Shown here piece by piece: positions 38,133 through 46,408 of a stretch of DNA of 64,000 bases. The DNA is from Zeimonas sediminis (lineage in GTDB: Bacteria > Pseudomonadota > Gammaproteobacteria > Burkholderiales > Burkholderiaceae_E). Both the position numbers and the translations under genes were made by a program. A model generated the notes under the pieces. The model ran no database searches and had not been told where the DNA came from. It saw nothing but the letters and a program-made list of their open reading frames with translations. The DNA lies in the NCBI RefSeq assembly GCF_023721795.1, contig NZ_JAMQYE010000001.1, forward strand, positions 930,001 to 994,000. Direction: 5' to 3'. How positions within the stretch are numbered: position 1 is the stretch's first letter; each line of letters begins with the position of its first letter.

Positions 38133-38878
38133 GGGTTCGCAGCCTGCGGGAGTGGAGCGGCGCGCCGCTCGTCGAGCCGCGCCAGCGAGTAGTGACCGAA
38201 GGCCAGCGCCGACAGCACCGGCGTGACCAGGAAGAGCGGCGGGATCAGGTTCAGCGCGCTGACGACCATCGCCAGCAGCAGGTACTCGCGCCGGTAGCGC
38301 TGCTCGAGCGCCCGGCGCTCGTCGGGCGCCGCGAATTCGACCAGGCTGTCGAGCCGCATGACCCGCGCGGTCAGCCAGCTCCACCAGAACCAGGGCACGA
38401 CCAGCGCCAGCGGCGGGATCAGCCAGAGCGGCAGCGTCAGCAGGTAGCCGATCGCGAACAGCGGGATCGCCAGCAGCAGGTTCCAGATGCCCGGCAGCGG
38501 CGAGCCGGTGCCGCGCCGCGCCACCGACGGATAGTCGCGCGTCGCCAGGAAGCGCATGACCAGCGGCATCGCGAAGATCGCCACGATCGCCACCGCGGTG
38601 ACCCAGCTCGCCGGAACGACCAGCAGCAGCGCGATCAGCGCCGGAATCCAGTCGCGGATGCCGCCCAGGCCCGCGCCCTGCGCCCAGCCGTACACGCCGC
38701 TGAGCCAGCCGTCGAAGATCGCCGCGGCCAGCCAGTCGGTGAGCGGGCTCCAGACCAGCCAGGCAGTCAGGATCCAGAACAGCAGCGACACGACGAAGGG
38801 CAGCACCAGCAGGCCGAGCATCTTCGGGTGCAGCTGGCTGACGATCGAGCGGCCGAAGGCCTTCAGCACTCTTTCCAT
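38129..38878 (-). CDS. EI24-domain membrane protein (CysZ-like)
   Basis: A 249-residue integral membrane protein with about five hydrophobic segments (MLGLLVLPFVVSLLFWILT; IPALIALLLVVPASWV; LLAIPLFAIGYLLTL; and two at the C-terminus). The pattern RYRREYLLLAMVVSALNLIPPLFLVTPVLSALAFGHYSLARLDER (quoted only as region 190-235) is typical of the EI24/CysZ family, whose best-known member imports sulfate. No cys genes are nearby, so the substrate is open. It is coupled to the CinA-like gene by a 4-base overlap. Confidence 0.8.
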   Translation of the reverse strand: MERVLKAFGRSIVSQLHPKMLGLLVLPFVVSLLFWILTAWLVWSPLTDWLAAAIFDGWLSGVYGWAQGAGLGGIRDWIPALIALLLVVPASWVTAVAIVAIFAMPLVMRFLATRDYPSVARRGTGSPLPGIWNLLLAIPLFAIGYLLTLPLWLIPPLALVVPWFWWSWLTARVMRLDSLVEFAAPDERRALEQRYRREYLLLAMVVSALNLIPPLFLVTPVLSALAFGHYSLARLDERRAAPLPQAANP

Positions 38879-38951
38879 GGCGGCGATGATACCGGGGCGC
38901 CCGGGCGAGTCCGGCTAAGAGGCGAATCAGGATCGTCCGACCGGGACGCGC

Positions 38952-39914
38952 TCAGGCGCGCCCCGCCCAGCGCAGCAGCGCCCGCCACTGCTGCGACCAG
39001 AAGCCGCGGCCGTAGTCGCGCCCGTCGAGCTGGTCGCGGATGCCGGTGGGCACCCAGCCGGGCCGGAAGTCGGCGGTGCCGCCGAGGATGTCCCAGATCG
39101 GGAACAGCACCGCGAAGTTGCAGCCGTGCCTGCGCCCCTCGTGGCCCACGCCGATCGCGTGGTGCCTGCGATGGAAGGACGGGCTCACCAGCAGCCGCTC
39201 GCCGATCGCGCCGAAGCGCCAGCGCAGGTTCGCGTGCTGCAGGCTCTGGAGCACCCGCGAGACGACGACCAGCATCACGAACTGGCCGGGCGCCACGCCG
39301 ATCGCGATCGCCAGCAGCGCCAGCAGCCCGTCGCGCAGCAGATCGTCGAGCAGGTGGTTGCGGTTGTCGCTCCAGAAGGTCATCTGCCGCTGGCTGTGGT
39401 GGACCGCGTGCAGCGTCCACCACCAGCGCCAGCCGTGCTGGGCCCGGTGGATCAGGTAGTCGGCCAGGTCGAGCACGACCAGGTAGACGACGAAGGCCGC
39501 CAGCGGGCGCCCGTCCAGCCCCGGCACCAGCGACTCCAGGTTCAGCCGGGAGAAACCGGCCAGCCGCAGCCAGCCCTCCAGCGCGTCGAACAGCGGCGTG
39601 ACCAGGAAGAAGATCGCGACCGGGACCGCTCCCAGCCGGTGCAGCAGCGTGTAGACGATGTCGGTTCGCACGGCCCGCCGGTCGGTCAGCGGTTCCGCCG
39701 GCCACAGCCGCTGGGCGCCGCCGAGCAACGACGCGAGCACGGCGATCTCGAGCACGCCGATCACGAACCATTCGGTCGCGTCGAACGCGTCTTCCTGCCA
39801 GCGCATCAGCCCGGCCGAGAACATGACCGGCTGGACGATCGTCTCGAACAACCACTGCTGGACCGTCGCGATCAGTTCTACGACGGCGCCCGACAATGCA
39901 TCGAACATCTTCAC
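38952..39914 (-). CDS. sterol desaturase / fatty-acid hydroxylase family membrane protein
   Basis: A 320-residue membrane di-iron protein. Histidine boxes HRAQH, HAVHHS and HRRHH, with a further HGCN and N-x-H element (DNRNH), match the fatty-acid hydroxylase superfamily. About four membrane spans surround the boxes. Bacterial members hydroxylate or desaturate lipids, carotenoids or hopanoid-type molecules; the substrate here is unknown. The GTG start at 39914 with GAGG upstream follows the polysaccharide deacetylase stop after one base; an ATG six bases further in is the alternative. Confidence 0.85.
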   Translation of the reverse strand: MKMFDALSGAVVELIATVQQWLFETIVQPVMFSAGLMRWQEDAFDATEWFVIGVLEIAVLASLLGGAQRLWPAEPLTDRRAVRTDIVYTLLHRLGAVPVAIFFLVTPLFDALEGWLRLAGFSRLNLESLVPGLDGRPLAAFVVYLVVLDLADYLIHRAQHGWRWWWTLHAVHHSQRQMTFWSDNRNHLLDDLLRDGLLALLAIAIGVAPGQFVMLVVVSRVLQSLQHANLRWRFGAIGERLLVSPSFHRRHHAIGVGHEGRRHGCNFAVLFPIWDILGGTADFRPGWVPTGIRDQLDGRDYGRGFWSQQWRALLRWAGRA

Positions 39915-39915
39915 C

Positions 39916-40851
39916 TCAACCTCGCGCCAGCGCCGTGCCGGTGCCCGCCTTGTCGCCCGCCGCGCGCCCCGCTGGCCCGTCCGCCTTGCGCCAGCGCGGA
40001 TGCTCGGGAATCGTGGCGAAGCACATGCCCTTCGCCTTGAGCCCCGCGATCAGCGGATCGAGCATCGGCGCGTATGGATCCTTGCGCGACCAGATGCCCA
40101 GGTGGGCGATCAGGATGTCGCCGTCGCCGATCGCCTTCAGTTGCCGGGCGAGCAAGCGGTCGTTCGGGAATTTCTCGGACGGCAGCTCGTCGCCGAGGAA
40201 ACCGGCCGGCGTCCACGGCACGTGCGACCACCCGCATTCGGTGGCGAAGCGGTCGACCGCCTCCGGGAGCCTGCCCCCCGGCGCGCGCCAGATCGCATCG
40301 AGCGGCCGGCCGGCCAGTTCGCGAAAACGCGCGTCGACCCGGGCGATCTCGGCGCAGACCGCGCCGGCGTCCCAGCGCTGCTCGCGGCCCGCCTGCGCGC
40401 CGAACTGCGGCTTCGCTCGCACGCGATCGCCCGCCGCGCCCGAGAAGTACACGTGGTCCATCGTGTGCGAGCCGAAGGCATGCCCCTCGGCCGCACGGGC
40501 CCGCCACCAGTCGCGCCAGCCGTCGTCGAGCGCGTGGTCGCCGCGCACAGTCTTCTCGTTGGCCAGGAAGAAGGTCGCGCGAACGCGGTGCCGGGTGAGC
40601 GTGGCGGCGATCAGCTCGGCATCGCGCATGTTGCCGGTGTCGAGCGTCAGGTAGACGGTGCCACGGCAGATCTGCCCGGCCCGACCGGGATCTGCCTGCG
40701 CCGCCCGCGCCCCCTGCGCCTCCCGAAAACCCTGCCCCGCTGCGCCGGCGACCGGCACGAGCGCCCCGGCCGCGGCGAGGACGAGCGCAAGGCCGGCCGG
40801 CAACGCCGAAGCGAAAAGCCTGTCGTGGATTCGCCGCATTGCCTCGAGCAT
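39916..40851 (-). CDS. polysaccharide deacetylase family protein
   Basis: A 311-residue exported NodB-fold protein with a hydrophobic signal region (about 12-40). Motif 1 reads LTLDTGN instead of the usual TFDDG: the first Asp (base) is retained but the metal-binding second Asp is replaced by Thr. Motif 2 is intact as SHTMDH (His-x3-His), and motif 3 (WRAPGG) and the late HLGIW are present. Metal binding may therefore differ from classical deacetylases. It is followed directly by the sterol-desaturase-family gene, suggesting a shared envelope function. Confidence 0.82.
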   Translation of the reverse strand: MLEAMRRIHDRLFASALPAGLALVLAAAGALVPVAGAAGQGFREAQGARAAQADPGRAGQICRGTVYLTLDTGNMRDAELIAATLTRHRVRATFFLANEKTVRGDHALDDGWRDWWRARAAEGHAFGSHTMDHVYFSGAAGDRVRAKPQFGAQAGREQRWDAGAVCAEIARVDARFRELAGRPLDAIWRAPGGRLPEAVDRFATECGWSHVPWTPAGFLGDELPSEKFPNDRLLARQLKAIGDGDILIAHLGIWSRKDPYAPMLDPLIAGLKAKGMCFATIPEHPRWRKADGPAGRAAGDKAGTGTALARG

Positions 40852-40886
40852 GACCGCCGGCCCGCCGGGCCGGCAGCTCTCTCCCT

Positions 40887-42026
40887 TCAGAGCAGTGGCG
40901 CCCGGTCGTGCAGGTAGAGCCCGTGCGGCGAGCGCCCGACCGGGATGGTCCTCACCACCTTGCGCTGGGCGATGTCGACCACCGCGACCCGCTTCGCCCA
41001 GCGGGTGGTCACCCAGAGCTCGCGCCCGTCGGCGGTGACTTCCAGGCAGTCGGGGCCCCCGGACACCGGGATCGTGCCGACCACCGCCAGCTTCTGCATG
41101 TCGAGGATCGAGACCGTGTTCTCGACCCGGTTCGACACGAAGAGGTGACGGCGGTCGCCGAGCCCGCGGAAGTTGTGCGCGCCGGCGCCGGTGACGATGC
41201 GGCCGACCGTTCGCCGCTCGCGCCAGTCGATCACCTGGACGTGGTCCTCGCCCATGACGCCGACCAGCAGGTACCGGTCGTCGGGCGTGACGACGATGCC
41301 GGCCGGCTGCCGGCCGGTGGGCAGCTTCCAGAGCAGCTCGCCGCGCTCGACGTCGATCGCGGCCACCTCGTCGCTCTCCTGCAGCGTGACGAAGACGGTC
41401 CGGCTGTCGGCCGAGAACCAGAGGTGGCTGGGCGCCTTCGGAAGCGGCAGGCGCGTGGCGGGCTTCAGCTCGCCCTGCTCGTGCCGGTACAGGTCGACCC
41501 GGTCGAGCCGCAGCGCGGCCACCGCGAACCAGCGGCTGTCCGGAGAAAAGCCGATCTGGTACGGATCGGGGATGTTGGGCACCCGCTTCTGCAGCGCGCC
41601 GGTGACCGGGTCGAAGAAGTGCAGCTCGTCGCTGACCGCGTTGGCCACGATCAGCGACTTGCCGTCCGGGGTCGGGTACAGGTGGTGCGGCTCCTTGCCG
41701 ACCGGGATCCGCTCGACCTCGGCCTGCCGCGCCCGGTCGATCCGGGAGACGTTGGCGTCGCGCGAGTTCAGCACGAAGAGAGGCAGCGGGGGGCGGGAAC
41801 CGGGCGGGTTCGGCGCGACGGCTGCCGGGGACGCCGAAGCCGTCGCCGTCGCAAGTGCGGGCGCGGCAGGCGGCGGACTGGACGCGGTCGCGAGCGGCAG
41901 CAACGCCGCACAGGACAAGGCCGCGAGCCAGCGCGCAAGCGGCCGGACGAGGCGGCGCACGAGCGGCCGAAGCGGCGGCCGGGGCAGCGAGCGGAGGGAA
42001 CCGGAGAACGCCATCTGGACAAGCAT
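40887..42026 (-). CDS. YncE/cytochrome-D1-like beta-propeller protein
   Basis: An exported seven-bladed beta-propeller protein of the YVTN family. After an Arg-rich, then hydrophobic signal segment and a Pro/Ala-rich linker come repeated blades such as FVLNSRDANVSRID, PHHLYPTPDGKSLIVAN, HLWFSADSRTVFVTL, GIVVTPDDRYLLVGV and CLEVTADGRELWVTT, ending with GRSPHGLYLHDR. Such proteins often bind DNA, metals or redox partners in the periplasm; the role here is not known. I used the ATG at 42026. An in-frame ATG at 42065 is possible but would leave only 14 bases to the divergent AEC transporter. Confidence 0.8.
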   Translation of the reverse strand: MLVQMAFSGSLRSLPRPPLRPLVRRLVRPLARWLAALSCAALLPLATASSPPPAAPALATATASASPAAVAPNPPGSRPPLPLFVLNSRDANVSRIDRARQAEVERIPVGKEPHHLYPTPDGKSLIVANAVSDELHFFDPVTGALQKRVPNIPDPYQIGFSPDSRWFAVAALRLDRVDLYRHEQGELKPATRLPLPKAPSHLWFSADSRTVFVTLQESDEVAAIDVERGELLWKLPTGRQPAGIVVTPDDRYLLVGVMGEDHVQVIDWRERRTVGRIVTGAGAHNFRGLGDRRHLFVSNRVENTVSILDMQKLAVVGTIPVSGGPDCLEVTADGRELWVTTRWAKRVAVVDIAQRKVVRTIPVGRSPHGLYLHDRAPLL

Positions 42027-42079
42027 CCGGAACGGGTCGGGCCGAAGATTATGCCGCACCGGCATACACTTCGGGGACC

Positions 42080-43027
42080 ATGCTCGCAGTCCTGGAAGTC
42101 ACCCTGCCGGTGTTCGCGCTGGTCTTCTGCGGCTACGTCGCGGCGGGCAGGAAGATGCTGCCCGACAAGGCGGTCGAGGGCATCAACGCCTTCGTGTTCC
42201 GGTTCGCGCTGCCGGCGATGCTCTTCAGGGTGATCGCGCTGCGACCGATCGGGGAGCTGATCGACTGGCGCTACACGATCGGCTACGTGATCGCCGCGCT
42301 GGCGGTCTACGCGCTGGTCTACCGGCTGGCCCGGCAGGGCAAGCTCGGCGGCCCGCCGGCGGACGGCGCCCACGCCGCCGCCCTGTCGCTGCACGTGACC
42401 CACGGCAACGTCGGCTACCTGGGCCTGGCGCTGGTGGCCGAGGTCAGCGCCAAGGCCCTGCCCACGGTGGCGCTGACGATCATCCTGGACATCGTCGTCA
42501 TCGTCGTGCTGTCGATGGTGCTGATGGAGCTGCAGCGCGGCCGCGAGCGCGCCGGCGGCAGCTCGCCCTGGGTGCCGGTGTTCGCCAGCCTGTCGCGCTC
42601 GCCGCTGGTGCTGTCGATGGCGGCCGGCCTGGTGGTCTCGTTCGGCGGCTGGCAGCTGCCCACGGTCGTCGACAACTTCACCCGCCTGCTCGGCGGCGCC
42701 GCGGGCCCGGGCGCGCTGTTCGCGATCGGCGCGGCGCTCGGCGGCGCACGCCTGCGCTTCGACCGCGAGATCTGGGCGCTGCTCGCCGCCAAGCTGGTGC
42801 TCTACCCGGTGGCGGTCGCGCTGTCGCTGTTCCTGGTCTTCCGGCCCGACCCCTTCGTGGCGGCGATCGGCGTGCTGTGCGCCACGCTGCCCGGCGCGAG
42901 CAACAGCTTCATCATCGCGCAACGCTACGGCGTGCCGACCGGCGCGATCAGCGCGGCCACCGCCGGCGGCACCGCGCTGTCGGTGTTCACGGTGAGCCTG
43001 GCGATCTGGCTGCTGGGCCTTCGCTGA
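42080..43027 (+). CDS. AEC-family transporter
   Basis: A 315-residue inner-membrane protein of the auxin efflux carrier family (malonate/malate permease-like). About ten hydrophobic helices in two inverted halves are visible: LEVTLPVFALVFCGYVAAGRK with GINAFVFRFALPAMLF in the first, and LPGASNSFIIAQRYGV with TAGGTALSVFTVSLAIWLL in the second. Bacterial members export or import organic acids or peptides. It is divergent from the beta-propeller gene and stands alone. Confidence 0.87.
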   Translation: MLAVLEVTLPVFALVFCGYVAAGRKMLPDKAVEGINAFVFRFALPAMLFRVIALRPIGELIDWRYTIGYVIAALAVYALVYRLARQGKLGGPPADGAHAAALSLHVTHGNVGYLGLALVAEVSAKALPTVALTIILDIVVIVVLSMVLMELQRGRERAGGSSPWVPVFASLSRSPLVLSMAAGLVVSFGGWQLPTVVDNFTRLLGGAAGPGALFAIGAALGGARLRFDREIWALLAAKLVLYPVAVALSLFLVFRPDPFVAAIGVLCATLPGASNSFIIAQRYGVPTGAISAATAGGTALSVFTVSLAIWLLGLR

Positions 43028-43234
43028 ACGAGCCTCGACCGGAGACGCCGCGCAACCGCCGGCCGGCCCGGGAACTGGCGGCCTGCCCCCGACTGCCTGC
43101 CTGCCGTTCATGAGCCGTGCGCCGCCGGGCGTCGGCCGCCGCGAGCCGGCCGTCGCCGAGCGAGGTGCGCCCAGGCGACGGCCTGCCTACTCTCCGACCT
43201 CAAGCCGATCGTGGCCCCACGCTGGAGAGTCAGG

Positions 43235-44974
43235 ATGTTCTCGATGCGATGGCTCCGAAACTTCGCCGGGGTCCTGGTTGCCGCCCTGGCGCTCTCCGCC
43301 TGCGGGGGGGGATCCGGCGACGGATCCGCGGGCAACGTCGCCGGTGTCGCAGGCCAGTCGGCCTGGTCGCCCGCCGACCTGCCCGCCAGCAAGAGCGCGG
43401 CCGCGCGCTTCCTCTCGCAGGGCAGCTTCGGCGCCAGCGACGCCGACGTCGCCCGGGTCGAATCCCTCGGCTACTCGGCGTGGATCGAGGATCAGTTCGC
43501 CAAGCCGGCCTCCACGCACCTGGGCCACTATGCGGCGCGAACCGCGGCGCTCGAGGAGAACCAGCGCCCCCGGACCGAGTGGGTCTACGAGAGCTTCTGG
43601 AAGAACGCGATCGCCGGTGAGGACGCGCTGCGCCAGCGCGTGGCCTTCGCGCTGTCCCAGATCTTCGTCGTGTCGCTCACCGACGGCGCGGTAGCCCAGT
43701 ACCCGCGCGGCGTGGCCGGCTATCTCGACATGCTCGGCGAGAACGCCTTCGGCAACTTCCGCAAGCTGATCGAGGACGTCTCGCTGCACCCGATGATGGG
43801 GCTGTACCTGTCCCATCTGCGCAACCAGAAGGCCGATCCAGCGACCGGACGGGTGCCCGACGAAAACTACGCGCGCGAGCTGATGCAGCTGTTCACGATC
43901 GGTCTGCACGAGCTGAACCAGGACGGCACGGTGAGGCTGGACTCCCGCCGCGAGCCGATCGAGACCTACACGAACGAGGACGTCACCGGGCTGGCGCGCG
44001 TGTTCACCGGTTTTTCCTGGGCCGGTCCCGATTCGTCGAGCGCGCGCTTCTTCGGCGGCGTGGCCGAGTCGTATCGGGACATCACGCCGATGCGCGGCTA
44101 CCCGCAGCATCACGAGGCCGGCCCCAAGAGCTTCCTGGGAACCACGGTCACCGCCACGACGCCCGAGTCGAGCCTGAAGGCCGCCCTCGATCACCTGTTC
44201 GCCCACCCCAACGTCGGGCCCTTCTTCGGCAAACAGCTGATCCAGCGCCTGGTCACCAGCAATCCGAGCCCCGCCTACGTGGCGCGCGTGGCCGGGGCGT
44301 TCGCCGACAACGGACAGGGCGTGCGCGGCGACATGAAGGCGGTCATAAGGGCCGTCCTGCTCGACCCAGAGGCGCGCGACGAGCTCCTGGCCGATCGCCC
44401 CACGTGGGGCAGGCTGCGCGAGCCGATCCTTCGGGTCAGTGCCTGGCTGCGCGCCTTCGGCGGACGCTCGACCAGCGGCAACTTCACGATCCCGCAGACC
44501 GACGACCCGGTCTCCTCGATCGGCCAGACGCCGATGCGGGCGCCCTCGGTCTTCAATTGGTACCGGCCCGGCTACGTCCCGCCGAACAGCGCGATCGCCG
44601 ACGCCGGAATGGTCGCGCCCGAGATGCAGATCACGCACGAGAGCTCGGTGGCCGGCTACCTGAACACGATGCGCTCGGCGGTGCAGAACGGTTTCGGCTC
44701 GAACGATCCGGCGACCGGCAGGCGCGACGTGCAGCCCGACTACTCGCGGGAGCTCGGGCTCGCCGGGCAGCCCGAACTGCTGGTCGACAGGGTCGCCCTG
44801 CTCCTGACCGCCGACCGGATGTCGCCGGACACCCGCGCGATGATCCGGGACGCCGTCGCCTCGGTGACGATCTCGACGACCAACCAGGCCGCCGCGGAGA
44901 CTGCGCGGCTCAATCGCGTGCGGCTAGCCGTCTTCCTGACGCTGGCCTCGCCCGATTTCCTCGTCCAGAAGTGA
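43235..44974 (+). CDS. DUF1800 domain lipoprotein
   Basis: A 579-residue protein of the DUF1800 family with a lipoprotein signal: hydrophobic segment and lipobox LSAC (Cys23), followed by Gly/Ser. The conserved DUF1800 parts are AARFLSQGSFGAS, DALRQRVAFALSQIFVVS, ENYARELMQLFTIGLHELNQDG, YTNEDVTGLARVFTGF and the C-terminal PSVFNWYRPGYVPP. The function is not established. It is followed after 8 bases by a DUF1501 gene, a very common pairing that suggests a joint envelope or exported-polymer role. GGAGAG precedes the ATG. Confidence 0.88.
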   Translation: MFSMRWLRNFAGVLVAALALSACGGGSGDGSAGNVAGVAGQSAWSPADLPASKSAAARFLSQGSFGASDADVARVESLGYSAWIEDQFAKPASTHLGHYAARTAALEENQRPRTEWVYESFWKNAIAGEDALRQRVAFALSQIFVVSLTDGAVAQYPRGVAGYLDMLGENAFGNFRKLIEDVSLHPMMGLYLSHLRNQKADPATGRVPDENYARELMQLFTIGLHELNQDGTVRLDSRREPIETYTNEDVTGLARVFTGFSWAGPDSSSARFFGGVAESYRDITPMRGYPQHHEAGPKSFLGTTVTATTPESSLKAALDHLFAHPNVGPFFGKQLIQRLVTSNPSPAYVARVAGAFADNGQGVRGDMKAVIRAVLLDPEARDELLADRPTWGRLREPILRVSAWLRAFGGRSTSGNFTIPQTDDPVSSIGQTPMRAPSVFNWYRPGYVPPNSAIADAGMVAPEMQITHESSVAGYLNTMRSAVQNGFGSNDPATGRRDVQPDYSRELGLAGQPELLVDRVALLLTADRMSPDTRAMIRDAVASVTISTTNQAAAETARLNRVRLAVFLTLASPDFLVQK

Positions 44975-44982
44975 GAGCCGCC

Positions 44983-46380
44983 ATGAGCCTCCGGAACGCC
45001 TCCCGCCGCCGCTTCGTCCGCACCGCGTCGGCGCTCTCGATCGCAGGCCCGGCCGGCCTTCCGTTCGCGCTGAACCTGGCGGCCATCGGCGCAGCCGCGG
45101 CACAGACGAGCGGCGACTACCGGGCGCTCGTCTGCCTGTTCATGTTCGGCGGCAACGATTCGCACAACATGGTGCTGGCCACCGACCCCGATTCGTGGAC
45201 GGCCTACCGCGCGGTGCGCAGCGTGGCGCCGTCGCCGATCGCGTTGCCGGCGCCCGGCGAGGCCGGTGGCGTGCTGCCGATCACCCCGGTCACCGCGCAG
45301 CCCGGTCGCAGCTTCGCGCTGCACCCGAACATGGGCGCGCTGCGCGACCTTTTCGCGGCCGGCCGCGCCGCGGTCGTCGCCAACGTCGGGCCGCTGATCG
45401 CGCCCACCAGCAAGCAGCAGTACGTCGCCCGCTCCGTGCCCCTGCCGCCGAAGCTCTTCTCGCACAACGACCAGCAGTCGACCTGGCAGGCGCACGCGCC
45501 GGAAGGCGCGCGGGTCGGCTGGGGCGGGCGCCTGGGCGACCTGCTGGCGTCGGCGAACGGCAATGCGACCTTCACTTGCATCTCCGCGAGCGGCAACGCG
45601 GTCTGGCTGTCCGGCGAGTCGACGCTGCAGTACCAGGTCGGCGCGGGCGGGGCCGTCGCGATCGGCGGACTGACCGGCGGCCTGTTCGGCGCCTCGGCAT
45701 CGGCGAACCCGCTGCAGGCGATCGTCGCCGGCGACCGAACGAACCTGTTCGAGAAGGAATACAACCGCGTCACCCGGCGATCGATCGACGCGCAGCAGGC
45801 ACTGAACGCCGCGATGGTGCCGGCCGCCGGTCTCGAGGCCCCTCCGGACGGCAACGGCCTGGCCAGTCAACTGCTCACCGTGGCCCGCCTGATCGGCGGC
45901 CGGGCGGCGCTCGGGGCGCGACGGCAAGTCTTCTTCGTGAGCATCGGCGGCTTCGACACGCACGACAACCAGACGGCGAACCACGGCACGCTGATGGGGC
46001 GGGTCTCCCAGGCGATCGCGTACTTCGACCGACTGCTGGCCTCGCCGGCGGTGAACGCGCTGGCCGAGACCACGCTGTTCACCGCGTCCGACTTCGGGCG
46101 CACGCTCACCAGCAACGGCGACGGCACCGACCACGGCTGGGGCGCGCACCACCTGGTCGTGGGCGGGTCGGTCCGCGGCGGGGACCTGTACGGACGCTAC
46201 CCCGTGATCGGCGTCGGCACCCAGGACGACGTCGGTCAGGGCCGGCTGCTGCCGGCACAGTCCGTCGACCAGTACGGAGCGACGCTGGCCCGCTGGTTCG
46301 GTCTCTCCGACGCGCAGATCGCGGACGTGTTCCCGAACATCGGGAACTTCTCCGCCCGGGACCTCGGGTTCATGGCCTGA
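44983..46380 (+). CDS. DUF1501 domain protein (Tat-exported)
   Basis: A 465-residue DUF1501 protein, related to the sulfatase/alkaline-phosphatase-like fold. The N-terminus SRRRFVRTAS is a twin-arginine motif ahead of a hydrophobic stretch. Typical sequences are ALVCLFMFGGNDSHNMV, FALHPNMGALRDLFAAGRAAVVANVG, FSHNDQQSTWQ and FTASDFGRTLTSNGDGTDHGWGAHHLVVGG. The metal-ligand-like Asp/His residues of the fold are retained, but no substrate is known. It is co-transcribed with the DUF1800 lipoprotein gene and ends convergent to hrpA. Confidence 0.88.
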   Translation: MSLRNASRRRFVRTASALSIAGPAGLPFALNLAAIGAAAAQTSGDYRALVCLFMFGGNDSHNMVLATDPDSWTAYRAVRSVAPSPIALPAPGEAGGVLPITPVTAQPGRSFALHPNMGALRDLFAAGRAAVVANVGPLIAPTSKQQYVARSVPLPPKLFSHNDQQSTWQAHAPEGARVGWGGRLGDLLASANGNATFTCISASGNAVWLSGESTLQYQVGAGGAVAIGGLTGGLFGASASANPLQAIVAGDRTNLFEKEYNRVTRRSIDAQQALNAAMVPAAGLEAPPDGNGLASQLLTVARLIGGRAALGARRQVFFVSIGGFDTHDNQTANHGTLMGRVSQAIAYFDRLLASPAVNALAETTLFTASDFGRTLTSNGDGTDHGWGAHHLVVGGSVRGGDLYGRYPVIGVGTQDDVGQGRLLPAQSVDQYGATLARWFGLSDAQIADVFPNIGNFSARDLGFMA

Positions 46381-46408
46381 GCGATGCCGCAAGCGCGGCC
46401 CTGGGCCG

